A DNA stretch of 57,929 bases from an uncultured Arenicella sp. (GTDB lineage: Bacteria > Pseudomonadota > Gammaproteobacteria > Arenicellales > Arenicellaceae), in assembly GCA_937974565.1 (NCBI GenBank), contig CALJWL010000041.1, forward strand, positions 1 to 57,929. The letters run 5' to 3'. Positions within the stretch are counted from its first letter, which is position 1, and each line of letters opens with the position of its first letter. Below are positions 7,113 to 16,597 of the stretch, in pieces. Below the pieces are notes generated by a model that was given only the letters and a program-made list of their open reading frames with translations, had not been told where the DNA came from and made no database searches. A program made the position numbers and the translations under genes.

Positions 7113-8573
7113 ATGCTAAAAGTTTGTAATATCGTAATCGTGGGAGGCGAAGGTGATTTGGCTTTTCGAAAGCTTTATCCTGCCCTCTATAGCTTGCATC
7201 GCGAAAATTTGCTTGCGGATTGCACGAAGGTAGTCTGTTTTGGCAGAGGGAAGTTTGAATACGAAGCGTTCATTAGTAACATGCGTTCATGGGCTGAGAA
7301 AAGCGACTACGTAAAAGCGGTGGACGATGGCAGCTGGCAAAGCTTTTGTGAGCGAGTGGTGCAGTTTTCCGGTGACGCCACGTCGGTTAAGGACATTAAA
7401 CGTTTGCGTAAAGAAATTGGCCCTGAGGAGCTGGTGTTCTACCTCTCAACCCCGCCTTCGATTTTTGCGCCTATCTGCAAGGCCATGGGGGGGGCTGGTA
7501 TCATCAGTGATGCCACTCGTTTAGTGGTTGAAAAGCCACTGGGTGAATCCTTAGAGTCGTTTAATCAAATTAACGATACCTTGTTTGAGGTGTTCAAAGA
7601 ACATCAGATTTACCGTATAGATCACTATCTAGGTAAAGAAACGGTACAGAACCTATTGGCATTGCGTTTTGCTAATATATTCTTAGAGCCATTATGGAAC
7701 CGCACCTACATTGATCACGTGCAAGTTACAGTCGCTGAAAGTGTGGGGGCTGGTGGGCGTTGGAGTTACTATAACGAATCCGGTGCATTGCGTGATATGG
7801 TGCAAAACCATTTGCTGCAGTTAGTATGCTTAGTTGCGATGGAGTTTCCGGCTCGAAATAAAGCCGATGATATTCGAGATGAGAAGCTCAAAATCATACG
7901 CAGCCTGAAACCAATTGATGCGAGCAATGTCACTCAGAACACCATACGTGGTCAATACACCGAAGGCTCTATTGCGCAAGAGTTAGTGCCGGGCTACCGC
8001 GATGAGGCGGATGCCAAAGGCAACTCTGATACGGAGACTTTTGTTGCCATCAAAGCTGAAATTGAAAATAATCGTTGGCAAGGCGTGCCATTTTATTTGC
8101 GCACCGGAAAGCGTATGTCGAGTCGTTATTCTGAAATTGTTATTCAGTTCAAACCAGTGGTCTTTAAGTTCATCGATATTGATCCGAACGTCTTGAACGC
8201 TAACCAGTTAGTTATTCGCTTGCAACCTAATGAAGGTGTGCAGATGAATTTGATGAACAAAGTTCCAGGGCTGAGCGAAGGTACAAGCCTGCAAAACGTA
8301 GGCTTGAACCTGTCGTTTGAAGAGGCGTTTGAAGAACACCGTAGCCCAAGTGCTTATGAACGCTTATTACTTGATGTGACACGCGGAGACCAAACTCTGT
8401 TTATGCGATCAGACGAACTGCGTGGGGCGTGGCAATGGGTGGACGGCATTATTGATGGCTGGGCGAAAACACGTCAAAGCTCAAAACCTTATAAGGCTGG
8501 GTCCATGGGGCCGGACGACGCATTGGGTCTACTCATTCAAGATAAACGTAAATGGCAAGTCTTTGAAGGCTAA
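7113..8573 (+). CDS. zwf: Glucose-6-phosphate 1-dehydrogenase
   Basis: 486 residues, close to E. coli Zwf along its whole length. The NADP-binding motif near the start reads GGEGDLAFRKL (usual form GASGDLAxRKL), the glucose-6-phosphate site RIDHYLGKE lies near residues 168-176, and LRTGKR is near 330. It oxidises glucose-6-phosphate to 6-phosphogluconolactone in the cytosol. It is the first gene of the series zwf, pgl, edd, eda on one strand and in pathway order. The AAAGAGG ribosome site is at 7097-7103. Confidence 0.96.
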   Translation: MLKVCNIVIVGGEGDLAFRKLYPALYSLHRENLLADCTKVVCFGRGKFEYEAFISNMRSWAEKSDYVKAVDDGSWQSFCERVVQFSGDATSVKDIKRLRKEIGPEELVFYLSTPPSIFAPICKAMGGAGIISDATRLVVEKPLGESLESFNQINDTLFEVFKEHQIYRIDHYLGKETVQNLLALRFANIFLEPLWNRTYIDHVQVTVAESVGAGGRWSYYNESGALRDMVQNHLLQLVCLVAMEFPARNKADDIRDEKLKIIRSLKPIDASNVTQNTIRGQYTEGSIAQELVPGYRDEADAKGNSDTETFVAIKAEIENNRWQGVPFYLRTGKRMSSRYSEIVIQFKPVVFKFIDIDPNVLNANQLVIRLQPNEGVQMNLMNKVPGLSEGTSLQNVGLNLSFEEAFEEHRSPSAYERLLLDVTRGDQTLFMRSDELRGAWQWVDGIIDGWAKTRQSSKPYKAGSMGPDDALGLLIQDKRKWQVFEG

Positions 8574-8598
8574 GAGGCTGATTAGGCGTAATGAGAAT

Positions 8599-8625
8599 AG
8601 GCTCCAGTGCGAAAGGCATGAGCCT
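8599..8625 (+). other. Hairpin between zwf and pgl
   Basis: AGGCTC (8599-8604) pairs with GAGCCT (8620-8625) around a 15-nt loop, followed by an A/T stretch without a U-run. It may be an mRNA processing or stability hairpin; it is not a clear terminator. Confidence 0.35.
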
Positions 8626-8691
8626 TAATAAAATAAGCGGGTATGAGTTCGTACTCGCAAAAGTAAGCAGCAAAAATGAGGCGTGAGACTA

Positions 8692-9432
8692 ATGATAAAT
8701 CGCACTGAGCAAGCCAATATCGTGTGGAATGAAAGCGTGGATGCCCAAAGTTTGGCTGAAAATTTAGCTGGTGAGTTGGTGATTAACATCAATGAAGCAA
8801 TTGATGTTAATGGCCAAGCCGTTATTGCGTTGTCTGGCGGTTCCACTCCCAAACCTTTATTTAACGTGTTAGCGGCTCATGACATTGATTGGACAAAGGT
8901 GGTTGTTACGTTGGTCGATGAGCGTTGGGTGCCAGAGTCGCACAGTTTGTCTAATGCGGCGTTTATGCGAGAGCATTTGTTAGGTAAGTTGCCAAGTGAG
9001 CCTCGTTTTGTGCCCTTGTATCAGGCGGCTCAAACAGTAAACGCTTCTTTTGAACTGGTTTTAGCCGACTATTTTTCGGCGACTGGTTCGAACCAAGCTG
9101 CCCCTAAAGCTTTTGATGTTGTTATTTTAGGTATGGGAAGCGATGGTCATACGGCCTCATTTTTTCCAGACGCAGATAACGTTGAGCAATTGGTGTCGTT
9201 AGAGACGAATGAGCGACTTCTTTCTTGCCACTCTCTTAGTACTCAAGTTGAGCGCATAACGTGGAGTTTGCCTGTGCTGTTGAATACGTCTTATTTAGCG
9301 CTGCACTTCACTGGTCGAAGTAAGCTTGATGTATTTGAACAGGCGCTCAACGGAAGCGATATTGCCGAATTGCCAATACGCGGTGCGATTTTTCAAGACC
9401 GCACTCAGCTGAATGTTTATTACGCTGACTAA
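8692..9432 (+). CDS. pgl: 6-phosphogluconolactonase
   Basis: About 246 residues of the DevB/SOL family. Motifs are ALSGGSTPKPLF near 43-54, LVDERWVPESHSLSN near 76-90 and GMGSDGHTASFFPDA near 147-161. It hydrolyses 6-phosphogluconolactone to 6-phosphogluconate. The frame is also open from a GTG at 8683, but I choose the ATG at 8692 because TGAGG at 8677-8681 is better spaced for it. It lies between zwf and edd, 20 bp before edd, and is certainly part of the same pathway unit. Confidence 0.93.
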   Translation: MINRTEQANIVWNESVDAQSLAENLAGELVININEAIDVNGQAVIALSGGSTPKPLFNVLAAHDIDWTKVVVTLVDERWVPESHSLSNAAFMREHLLGKLPSEPRFVPLYQAAQTVNASFELVLADYFSATGSNQAAPKAFDVVILGMGSDGHTASFFPDADNVEQLVSLETNERLLSCHSLSTQVERITWSLPVLLNTSYLALHFTGRSKLDVFEQALNGSDIAELPIRGAIFQDRTQLNVYYAD

Positions 9433-9452
9433 CACTTGCTGGCGGTAGAAAA

Positions 9453-11252
9453 ATGATGACGATTAAACAAATCACTGAACGAATTATTGAGCGTAGTAAA
9501 GGGTCGCGAGCTGAGTATTTAGCTATGATCGACGAAATGCGCACCGCACCGCCTGCCCCAGATAGGCTGTCATGCAGTAACTGGGCACATGTGGTGGCGG
9601 CTGAATCTGACGAAGACAAAAAGTCTATTCCTGCAGGGCAAGGTGCCAATATTGGCATAGTGACGGCTTACAACGATATGTTGTCGGCACATCAGCCGTT
9701 CGCTAACTACCCTAATATTATAAAATTGACGGCGAGATCTAAAGGGGCCACGGCTCAAGTTGCGGGCGGTGTGCCAGCCATGTGTGATGGCGTTACTCAA
9801 GGTCAGCCAGGCATGGAACTTAGCTTATTTAGTCGCGATGTTATTGCGATGGCGACAGCGGTTTCATTGTCACATGATGTGTACGATGGTGTGATGTGTC
9901 TGGGCGTATGCGATAAAATTGTGCCCGGTCTAATTATTGGTGCCCTGCAATTTGGTCATTTACCCGTGATGTTCGTGCCCGCAGGGCCCATGCCGTCGGG
10001 GATTCCAAACAAAGAAAAGGCGCTGGCTAGGCAAAAATTCGCCAGTGGTGAAATTGATAAAGCCACGTTATTAGAAACTGAGTCGGCGTCTTATCACAGT
10101 GCCGGAACGTGTACGTTCTATGGCACGGCGAACACCAACCAAACCTTAATGGAAGCTCTGGGGTTGCAATTAGCTGGCACGTCCTTTGTTAATCCTGGCA
10201 CTTTACTGCGTAATGAATTGACAAAAGAGTCGGTATTGCGTTTGCTCAACCAAACGCATAAGGGCAATCAGTATACTCCGATGGCCGACGTTGTCACTGA
10301 ACAGTCCATTGTGAACGCCATGGTCATGATGATGGCCACTGGCGGTTCAACCAACCTGACGTTACATTTGATTGCGATGGCGGCGGCGGCTGGCATTCAA
10401 ATTTCATGGGAAGATATGGATGAAATTTCCCGTATTACGCCTTTATTGGCACGCGTTTATCCAAACGGTCAGGCTGACGTTAATCACTTTGAAAAAGCGG
10501 GTGGATTGGCGTTTATCGTGCATCAATTGCGATCAAAAGGGTTGTTAAATGAAGAGGTGAAAAACGTGATGGGCGAAGGCCTAGACGCCTATACGAGAAA
10601 GCCTCAGATCGACGCCGATCGGAATTTAACGTGGGGCGAAACGGTCACCAAGAGCGGTGACCAAGAGATATTGGCAACCGCGGCTGAGCCGTTTGCCAAA
10701 GAAGGTGGCATGCGCACCGTTAAAGGTAATTTAGGCACGGGTGTGGTCAAAGTGTCCGCCGTGGAAGAAAAATACCAAACTCTTGAAGCGCCGTGCAAAA
10801 TATTTGAAACGCAAGAAGCGCTTAAGGTCGCGTTTGAGAACGGTGAGCTTGAGTGCGACCACATTGCCGTGGTGCGCTTTCAAGGCCCGGCCGCTAATGG
10901 TATGCCTGAACTTCATAAACTCACCCCTTATCTTGGTATTTTACAAGATCGTGGCTTTAAAGTTGCGCTGGTCACTGATGGCCGTATGTCGGGCGCCTCT
11001 GGTAAGGTGCTTACGGCTATGCACGTGAGCCCTGAAGCGAAAAAAGGTGGGTTTCTTGCCAAATTGGTTGAAGGGGACATTGTGCGAGTGAATTGTCATA
11101 ACGGCGAGCTTAGTGCGCTGGTTAGCCAAGAAGAATTGACACGAAGGACGGCGGCTCAGCAGCCCGCTGTTTCAAATACATTAGGCCGGGGTTTGTTCGC
11201 AAATATGCGCAGTGCAGTCGGCGAATCAACCAAAGGTGCTTCAGCGCTATAG
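9453..11252 (+). CDS. edd: Phosphogluconate dehydratase
   Basis: 599 residues, matching E. coli Edd in length and in the IlvD/Edd family motifs. Cluster-binding and active-site regions are [20 protein letters not shown] near 103-122, [12 protein letters not shown] near 147-158 and [15 protein letters not shown] near 214-228. It carries a [4Fe-4S] cluster and converts 6-phosphogluconate to 2-keto-3-deoxy-6-phosphogluconate, the committed Entner-Doudoroff step. It follows pgl by 20 bp and precedes eda, so it is in the operon. Confidence 0.96.
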   Translation: MMTIKQITERIIERSKGSRAEYLAMIDEMRTAPPAPDRLSCSNWAHVVAAESDEDKKSIPAGQGANIGIVTAYNDMLSAHQPFANYPNIIKLTARSKGATAQVAGGVPAMCDGVTQGQPGMELSLFSRDVIAMATAVSLSHDVYDGVMCLGVCDKIVPGLIIGALQFGHLPVMFVPAGPMPSGIPNKEKALARQKFASGEIDKATLLETESASYHSAGTCTFYGTANTNQTLMEALGLQLAGTSFVNPGTLLRNELTKESVLRLLNQTHKGNQYTPMADVVTEQSIVNAMVMMMATGGSTNLTLHLIAMAAAAGIQISWEDMDEISRITPLLARVYPNGQADVNHFEKAGGLAFIVHQLRSKGLLNEEVKNVMGEGLDAYTRKPQIDADRNLTWGETVTKSGDQEILATAAEPFAKEGGMRTVKGNLGTGVVKVSAVEEKYQTLEAPCKIFETQEALKVAFENGELECDHIAVVRFQGPAANGMPELHKLTPYLGILQDRGFKVALVTDGRMSGASGKVLTAMHVSPEAKKGGFLAKLVEGDIVRVNCHNGELSALVSQEELTRRTAAQQPAVSNTLGRGLFANMRSAVGESTKGASAL

Positions 11253-11375
11253 TACGCCTCGGTAACGTAACCGATTTTGGCGATCTACGGGGTTTAGGTC
11301 ATTTAACGAGATCATCTTATGAATCAATCATTATCAACCACTGACAATACTAATCTATCTGCGGGAGAAATCACT

Positions 11376-12002
11376 ATGGGCGAAACGAAAAACGTGAGCG
11401 AGCTTTTGGGCGACCAAAAGGTTGTGCCAGTGGTGGTTATTGAAAACGAAGAGCAAGCCATCGGCTTGGCCGGTGCTTTATTGGAAGGCGGTGTTAAGGT
11501 CATTGAAATTACTTTGCGTAACGACTATGGGGTAAAAGCCATTGAAGTGATCAAGGAAAAGTTCCCGCAAATGGTAGTTTTGGCCGGTACTGTTAATACC
11601 GAAGCGCAAATGGTCGCTGTGGTTAAGGTCGGTGTGGATGGGATCATCAGTCCAGGAATCACGTTGAACTTATTGGAAACCGCACGCCGACAAAATATTC
11701 CTTATTTGCCGGGCGTAGGCACCGCTTCTGAAGTATTGATGGCGATTGAACACGGGTTGACCGAGTGCAAACTGTTTCCCGCCACCGTTGTAGGCGGCGT
11801 TTCGGCCTTAAAAGCGTTTAATGGTCCTTTTACTAAGATGAAATTCTGCCCAACGGGTGGCGTGAGCGAATCAAATTATGAAGACTTTCTGGCGCTACCC
11901 AATGTGATGTGCGTGGGTGGCAGCTGGCTTGCGCCGACTAATCTGGTACGCGAACACAAGTGGTCGGAAATTACTAAATTATGCAAAGCGATTTCTGCGT
12001 AA
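11376..12002 (+). CDS. eda: KDPG aldolase (2-dehydro-3-deoxyphosphogluconate aldolase)
   Basis: 208 residues from the ATG at 11376. It cleaves KDPG to pyruvate and glyceraldehyde-3-phosphate. VIEITLRND near residues 45-53 holds the catalytic glutamate, and the Schiff-base lysine is in ECKLFPA near residue 130. The frame is open upstream to an ATG at 11319 (19 more residues, Ser/Thr/Asn-rich). I choose 11376 because GGGAGA (11363-11368) lies seven bases before it and because the family starts there. Last gene of the Entner-Doudoroff unit, followed by a terminator. Confidence 0.94.
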   Translation: MGETKNVSELLGDQKVVPVVVIENEEQAIGLAGALLEGGVKVIEITLRNDYGVKAIEVIKEKFPQMVVLAGTVNTEAQMVAVVKVGVDGIISPGITLNLLETARRQNIPYLPGVGTASEVLMAIEHGLTECKLFPATVVGGVSALKAFNGPFTKMKFCPTGGVSESNYEDFLALPNVMCVGGSWLAPTNLVREHKWSEITKLCKAISA

Positions 12003-12076
12003 TTAAACTCGGTGGTTCATTAAATCACCGTTAAAACAGCTCAGGAAAATGAGTGGGGTTTGGCTTGGTGAGTGAC

Positions 12077-12110
12077 AGCCCAATACGGATATTGGGCTTG
12101 TAAATTTTTC
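12077..12110 (+). terminator. Rho-independent terminator after eda
   Basis: AGCCCAATA (12077-12085) pairs perfectly with TATTGGGCT (12090-12098) around CGGA, followed by TGTAAATTTTT. It closes the zwf-pgl-edd-eda unit. A weaker hairpin (CGGTG/CACCG) lies at 12010-12030. Confidence 0.8.
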
Positions 12111-12231
12111 TCCCGTACTTACATACTTGTATAGAACATCAATTTTCAGTAGGTAGTTTTAGTTGAACATAATTCTCAGTGTCAGGCTTACATACTTACT
12201 TTTGTTAGCGCAGATCGCGCGCTGAGGCATT

Positions 12232-13200
12232 ATGGTTGTATTGCGAAACCCTTTTTTCATAGTAATTTCGGTACTCTTATTGACGCTGTTGGTCGTGGGG
12301 TGGTATCTGGATCACGAACCGAAATTTATGTCATTAGAGCAACCTAGCAATACGGAACGGCCAATTGTTGGGGTTGCCACCACAGAAATGCTGGTGGAAT
12401 CGGTGGAAACCTTGCTAAATAAGCGCGGTGGCTACATGAGTAATGATGTAACGCCGCCAAGCGTGTTTATGGATAACATGCCCAACTGGGAGTTTGGTGT
12501 ACTACAGCAGGTTCGCGATTTAGCGAAGACCTTACGCAACGATTACAGTCGATCACAAACGCAATCTATTCCCGATGTGGATCTAGAACTAGCCGAGCCT
12601 AAGTTCAATGTTGACAGCGATGCTTGGATGTTTCCATCGGCTGAGGGTGAATATAAGGAGGGCGCGGAGGCCGTCAAAAAATACTTGACTCGTTTGCAGG
12701 ATCGCACTAAACAAGACGCGCAATTTTACGCCCGGGCCGATAACTTAAACGAATGGTTAAGTTTGGTTGAAAAAAGATTGGGAGCGTTGTCTTTACGCCT
12801 GAGTCAAGCAAGACCGCAGATACGTGTGAATACGGACTTGGCCGGTGACGCTAATGCCAAACAGTCAACAAAAACAGCAAGCGAGATTGTGGCAAAAACC
12901 TCGTGGTTTGAAATCGACGATAACTTCTATGAAGCGCGTGGCACGGCTTGGGCATTAATTCATTACCTACGAGCCGCTGAAATCGATTTTCGACCTGTAT
13001 TAGAAGACAAAAATGCGATTCCGACTCTGCGTCAAATTATTCGTGAGTTGGAATCCACTCAACAACCGGTGGACAGCCCAATCATTCTCAATGGCAGTGG
13101 TATGGGGATGTTCGCGAATCACTCGTTGGTGATGAGTTCCTATGTCTCGCGCGCTAATTCTGGCATTGCTCAGTTACGAAACCTCTTAGCAGACGGCTAA
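12232..13200 (+). CDS. DUF2333 family protein
   Basis: 322 residues with one N-terminal membrane helix (about 7-24) and a long soluble part presumably in the periplasm. The stretch TLLNKRGGYMSNDVTPPSVF (about 58-77), then MPNWEFGVLQQVRDL, is typical of DUF2333, a gammaproteobacterial family of unknown function. It has no close operon partner: a terminator precedes it and a convergent gene follows. Confidence 0.8.
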   Translation: MVVLRNPFFIVISVLLLTLLVVGWYLDHEPKFMSLEQPSNTERPIVGVATTEMLVESVETLLNKRGGYMSNDVTPPSVFMDNMPNWEFGVLQQVRDLAKTLRNDYSRSQTQSIPDVDLELAEPKFNVDSDAWMFPSAEGEYKEGAEAVKKYLTRLQDRTKQDAQFYARADNLNEWLSLVEKRLGALSLRLSQARPQIRVNTDLAGDANAKQSTKTASEIVAKTSWFEIDDNFYEARGTAWALIHYLRAAEIDFRPVLEDKNAIPTLRQIIRELESTQQPVDSPIILNGSGMGMFANHSLVMSSYVSRANSGIAQLRNLLADG

Positions 13201-13219
13201 GCAAGTGGCATTCCCAGCT

Positions 13220-13284
13220 CATTCTTTTGGGGTGTAAGTGGGGTACTAAAACCATGATGCAGAGCGTGGGTGAGCAAAAGAATG
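13220..13284. repeat. Inverted repeat in the convergent gap after the DUF2333 gene
   Basis: CATTCTTTTG (13220-13229) and CAAAAGAATG (13275-13284) are perfect 10-bp arms 45 bp apart. They lie between two convergent genes and could form a loose terminator-like hairpin. Confidence 0.35.
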
Positions 13285-13303
13285 GCCTTTAAAACGGGCG
13301 TTC

Positions 13304-13831
13304 TTAATGAACTACGTTACCTTTCCCGTTTGTGATTGGTTGGTTACTTTCTATGTAATCTAGCTTTTTTGCCATGATGTTAACGGCCATCTTAAGTGAT
13401 GGGCATGCGACAACCAGCTTAAGCTCACCTTTGAGTTGCGCGTAAATTTCTCTTAACTCTTCGTGAATTGTTAATTTAGAGTGTTGACTCAACTGGGATA
13501 AAATCTTCTCGCCGCGCAAATCAAACACAATGCCGTCCTGACGATAGGCAATAAGTGCGTACTTTGAGATTAGGTTACGGCAACGCGCATTCAACCATCG
13601 TGTGGGGATGTCTGAAGTACGAATTCTCACTTTGTTTTGTTCAAGCATATGAGCCATGTAGGGGGGGCAAAACGTAGTATTTTTGCTCACAACGTTATGG
13701 TTTATTTGCGTGAGATTAAAGCAGATCAGGGCCGGTTCGGCTACGCTTGAAATAACAAAAAATGACATTTTAGTGACATTTTTGTTGACACCTGAAAGCC
13801 ATTTAGTGATTGCCAAGCAACTGTCTACCAT
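13304..13831 (-). CDS. Hypothetical protein, 175 residues
   Basis: I do not recognise it. I start it at the ATG at 13831, where TAAGG lies about nine bases upstream; a TTG at 13840 is also open. The protein has a hydrophobic patch (MSFFVISSVAEPALICFN), no clear signal peptide, a basic middle (KVRIRTSDIPTRWLNARCRN) and a C-terminal helical part (HSKLTIHEELREIYAQLKGE). It is convergent with the DUF2333 gene and preceded by a four-copy 14-bp tandem repeat. Coding status is likely from length and composition, but unproven. Confidence 0.5.
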   Translation of the reverse strand: MVDSCLAITKWLSGVNKNVTKMSFFVISSVAEPALICFNLTQINHNVVSKNTTFCPPYMAHMLEQNKVRIRTSDIPTRWLNARCRNLISKYALIAYRQDGIVFDLRGEKILSQLSQHSKLTIHEELREIYAQLKGELKLVVACPSLKMAVNIMAKKLDYIESNQPITNGKGNVVH

Positions 13832-13902
13832 TGATCGCAACCTTACTCGCTAGCTCGACCTTAAGGTTTAGCGACGACGATTGTGTTTGCATTAGAAGCC
13901 CT

Positions 13903-13958
13903 TAATCAAAAACTCCTAATCAGAAACTTCTAATCAAAAATTCCTAAGCAAACCTTTC
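13903..13958. repeat. Four tandem 14-bp units
   Basis: TAATCAAAAACTCC, TAATCAGAAACTTC, TAATCAAAAATTCC and TAAGCAAACCTTTC follow without gaps, and a decayed fifth TAAGAG starts next. The array lies between the 3' end of lpxO and the promoter side of the hypothetical gene. Confidence 0.75.
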
Positions 13959-13992
13959 TAAGAGTCTTAACGTAGATGCAAAGTCACATAGG

Positions 13993-14958
13993 TTAAAACA
14001 ACCAGAAAAAGAATTGCAGCAATGCCCATATCAAGCCTACGGTGATCAATATCAGTGTTCCATTTACGAAGTACTTTAATGCTTTGTAAGCGGCCAAGTT
14101 GGTTTCTTTCAGACGTTTTGAGCGCTCTAACAGAGGCACTAGGGTGCTGAAGGTTTTATTGGCAACCCCTTTTTTATCTTCATCGGTATTGGGCACCACA
14201 GTCGCTTTCATTAGCCACTTATAAGGCATATTTAAAAACTTACCGATTGGCGACATCGGGCGCTCAACATCGCACATTAAAATCACTCGCAGCTTGTCAG
14301 AATCGTTATGAGCGTAGTGCAAAAAAGTAACGTCGAATAAAAGCGGCTCGCCATCACGCCACGAGTACTTATGATCATCAACGCTGATATAACATTTGTC
14401 ATCATTGGGTGTCGCCAAGCCTAGGTGATAACGCAGAGAACAAGCCACAGGGTCCAAATGTCGAGTTAACTGCCCACCAGGCGGTAATATGGAGAACATA
14501 GCACCATTTACCGCGGGCACACGGCTCAGAATTTCTACTGTTTTAGGGCAGGCGCGTTTGGCTGATTTGTGGGTGTATCCGTACCAATTTAAATAGAATT
14601 TGGTCCAGCCGTATTTATAGAAAGTACGAAAGCCAATGTCGTAAAAGGACGCCGACTTTTTATCGCCTATTTTATCGAACCCGCCATCGGCATTGAGTGC
14701 CAGAGCTTCATCTCGAATGATCTCCCAATTTTCCTGCAATTCGGCCAGTTCAGGAAACTCACTGACATCCATAATGGCCGGGCGTGCCTTAGGCTTGGTG
14801 AATAGATACAACAAGCAATTAAACGGTGTAAATAAAGGCCAGCCTTTTCGTACGTACTCACCAAAGCCGTTCCATCGCGCTTGACCGCGAATTGCATAGG
14901 CGTAACCCATAGAGCCAATGCAAAAAATCACAATGGCAAACATAATTAAGGTGCTCAT
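13993..14958 (-). CDS. lpxO: Lipid A 2-hydroxylase (LpxO, aspartyl/asparaginyl beta-hydroxylase family)
   Basis: 321 residues, aligned end to end with Salmonella LpxO: an N-terminal membrane helix (3-22), FNCLLYLFTKP near 46-56, ENWEIIRDEALAL near 76-88, the iron site RHLDPVACSLRYHLGLATPN near 162-181, LHYAHN with the distal histidine near 213, and a C-terminal helix (about 297-318). The enzyme is a 2-oxoglutarate/Fe(II) dioxygenase that hydroxylates a secondary acyl chain of lipid A at the inner membrane. It is transcribed alone, downstream of and on the same strand as the P450 gene. Confidence 0.88.
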   Translation of the reverse strand: MSTLIMFAIVIFCIGSMGYAYAIRGQARWNGFGEYVRKGWPLFTPFNCLLYLFTKPKARPAIMDVSEFPELAELQENWEIIRDEALALNADGGFDKIGDKKSASFYDIGFRTFYKYGWTKFYLNWYGYTHKSAKRACPKTVEILSRVPAVNGAMFSILPPGGQLTRHLDPVACSLRYHLGLATPNDDKCYISVDDHKYSWRDGEPLLFDVTFLHYAHNDSDKLRVILMCDVERPMSPIGKFLNMPYKWLMKATVVPNTDEDKKGVANKTFSTLVPLLERSKRLKETNLAAYKALKYFVNGTLILITVGLIWALLQFFFWLF

Positions 14959-15091
14959 GATGCATCTACCTCAACACGCCCCTGACGAGGCAATAACAAG
15001 CAAAATCTAATGTCGAGACTATAGCGTAATTGAGCCAATTGCCCCAGTCGTGATGAGCTAATTGACCATTATTGTCTGGGTATACAGTACG

Positions 15092-16516
15092 TTAAAGAGC
15101 GGTAATTTTAAGTGGTAAGCCGTCTTTAGGCAGTGGCATGGGCAAATGAGTGAATTTGTTTCTGCGACCAATTGGCGTTTCTAGCTTGAAATTTCGCAGT
15201 AAATGAAACAATAAAATTTTCGTTTGTATCTCAGCAAAATTGATGCCAAGGCATTTATGAGCCCCACCGCCGAAGGGCAAAAACTGAAACATGTCTTTTT
15301 TATGTTCCGCACGTTCCGCACTGAAACGTTCAGGGTCAAACTTAAGAGGGTTGCTCCAGTAATCTGGGTGATGATGCAGCATACTGATATTGACGTTGGT
15401 CTGCGTATTCGCAGGTATGCGGAAGCCGCCGTATTCAAATTCATTGATGCAGCGCCGCAGTACCACAAAGATTGGTGGGTATCGGCGCAGTACTTCGTTG
15501 AAAAATTGGTCGGTAAGAGGCAAATTGTCGAACGTTTCTATGCTGAGATCTTGTGTGGTGAGTTGACTTAACTCCTCGCGCAAGGTTTCTTGCCAATGTG
15601 GGTGTTCACACAGCATGGATACGATGGTGCATATGGTGCTGGTAGTGGTGTCGTGTGCGGCAAATAAGAGTAAGACTGTGTGATCAATGACCTCTTTTAA
15701 TGTCATATCACTTTCTGGGTCTTGAGAGAGTTTGAGCAACGTAGTGAAAAAGTCGTCTTTGTCACTGTTCATGCGGCTGTCGACTTGTTGTTCTAGCCAT
15801 GAGCGTAGATACACAGTGCCTTGCCGACCTTTATGCCATGCGAAGCCTGGAAGTTCCCAACGCACTAAACTCACCGTTGCATTCAGTAAGGCAACAAAAT
15901 TCTTATTAAGTAGGTCTGATTCTTTACCTAGCTCGGCGCCCATAAACAGTGAGGCAGCATTGTCCAGCAGCAACGATTTTAACTTATGCTGAAACTTAAA
16001 GGTGTCTTGCTGAGGCCAAGATTCGATGCCTTTTCTTAACTGTTTATTAAGCTGCTGTGCATAGCTCTCTAGCACCGGCCGTTTAAATGCTTGCTGTAAT
16101 ACACGCCGATGAACCCGGTGATCAGAAAAGTCTCTTAATAAGATTCCTGTGCGCAATAATCCGGCGACACTAGCCCAACCCAATTCACTGGAAAAGTTTT
16201 TGTCCTTGTTAAGTAGCATCAGGCGTGCGGCTTCGACGTCTGAAAAATAAACCGAGGTCGAACCGAAGGCTCGCGCTTTAAATACTGGGCCGTGCTTTTT
16301 AAATTCACGTTGCATAAATGCCGGTGCATCTTTGATAATATCAAATGTACAACCAATGACCGGCAGGCCTTTAGAGCCTGGAATATGCATTAAGCTTTCG
16401 TTTGGACGACGCGACAGCTTACGCATGGCCTCCAGCGCTGGGTCTTGAGTCGTGGGTTTAATGTGCCCTGAATTTTTCAGGTTCGCTGAATCGGTGGATG
16501 AAGTTTGAGTATGCAT
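15092..16516 (-). CDS. Cytochrome P450 (CYP26/CYP120-like)
   Basis: 474 residues with all P450 hallmarks: PGSKGLPVIG near 45-54, the I-helix oxygen site AAHDTTTS near 285, the ExxR motif in NEVLRRYPP near 338-346, and the heme loop FLPFGGGAHKCLG with the proximal cysteine near 419. The loop and the N-terminal proline region resemble the CYP26/CYP120 (retinoid hydroxylase) branch more than typical bacterial camphor-type P450s. No ferredoxin or reductase gene lies nearby, so electron donors must come from elsewhere. There is no membrane anchor. It is divergent from an iodotyrosine-deiodinase-like gene. The substrate is unknown. Confidence 0.9.
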   Translation of the reverse strand: MHTQTSSTDSANLKNSGHIKPTTQDPALEAMRKLSRRPNESLMHIPGSKGLPVIGCTFDIIKDAPAFMQREFKKHGPVFKARAFGSTSVYFSDVEAARLMLLNKDKNFSSELGWASVAGLLRTGILLRDFSDHRVHRRVLQQAFKRPVLESYAQQLNKQLRKGIESWPQQDTFKFQHKLKSLLLDNAASLFMGAELGKESDLLNKNFVALLNATVSLVRWELPGFAWHKGRQGTVYLRSWLEQQVDSRMNSDKDDFFTTLLKLSQDPESDMTLKEVIDHTVLLLFAAHDTTTSTICTIVSMLCEHPHWQETLREELSQLTTQDLSIETFDNLPLTDQFFNEVLRRYPPIFVVLRRCINEFEYGGFRIPANTQTNVNISMLHHHPDYWSNPLKFDPERFSAERAEHKKDMFQFLPFGGGAHKCLGINFAEIQTKILLFHLLRNFKLETPIGRRNKFTHLPMPLPKDGLPLKITAL

Positions 16517-16597
16517 AAGCAGAATTGGCGAACAACTTGTCTCAATTAGAATAGCAAAAAACGGTGTGGATGCATTGACCTATGTGTTCCTAAAAAC

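Noticed and set aside
12010-12030. CGGTG/CACCG hairpin just after eda as the main terminator
   Set aside because: Short stem and no T-run; the hairpin at 12077-12098 is far better.
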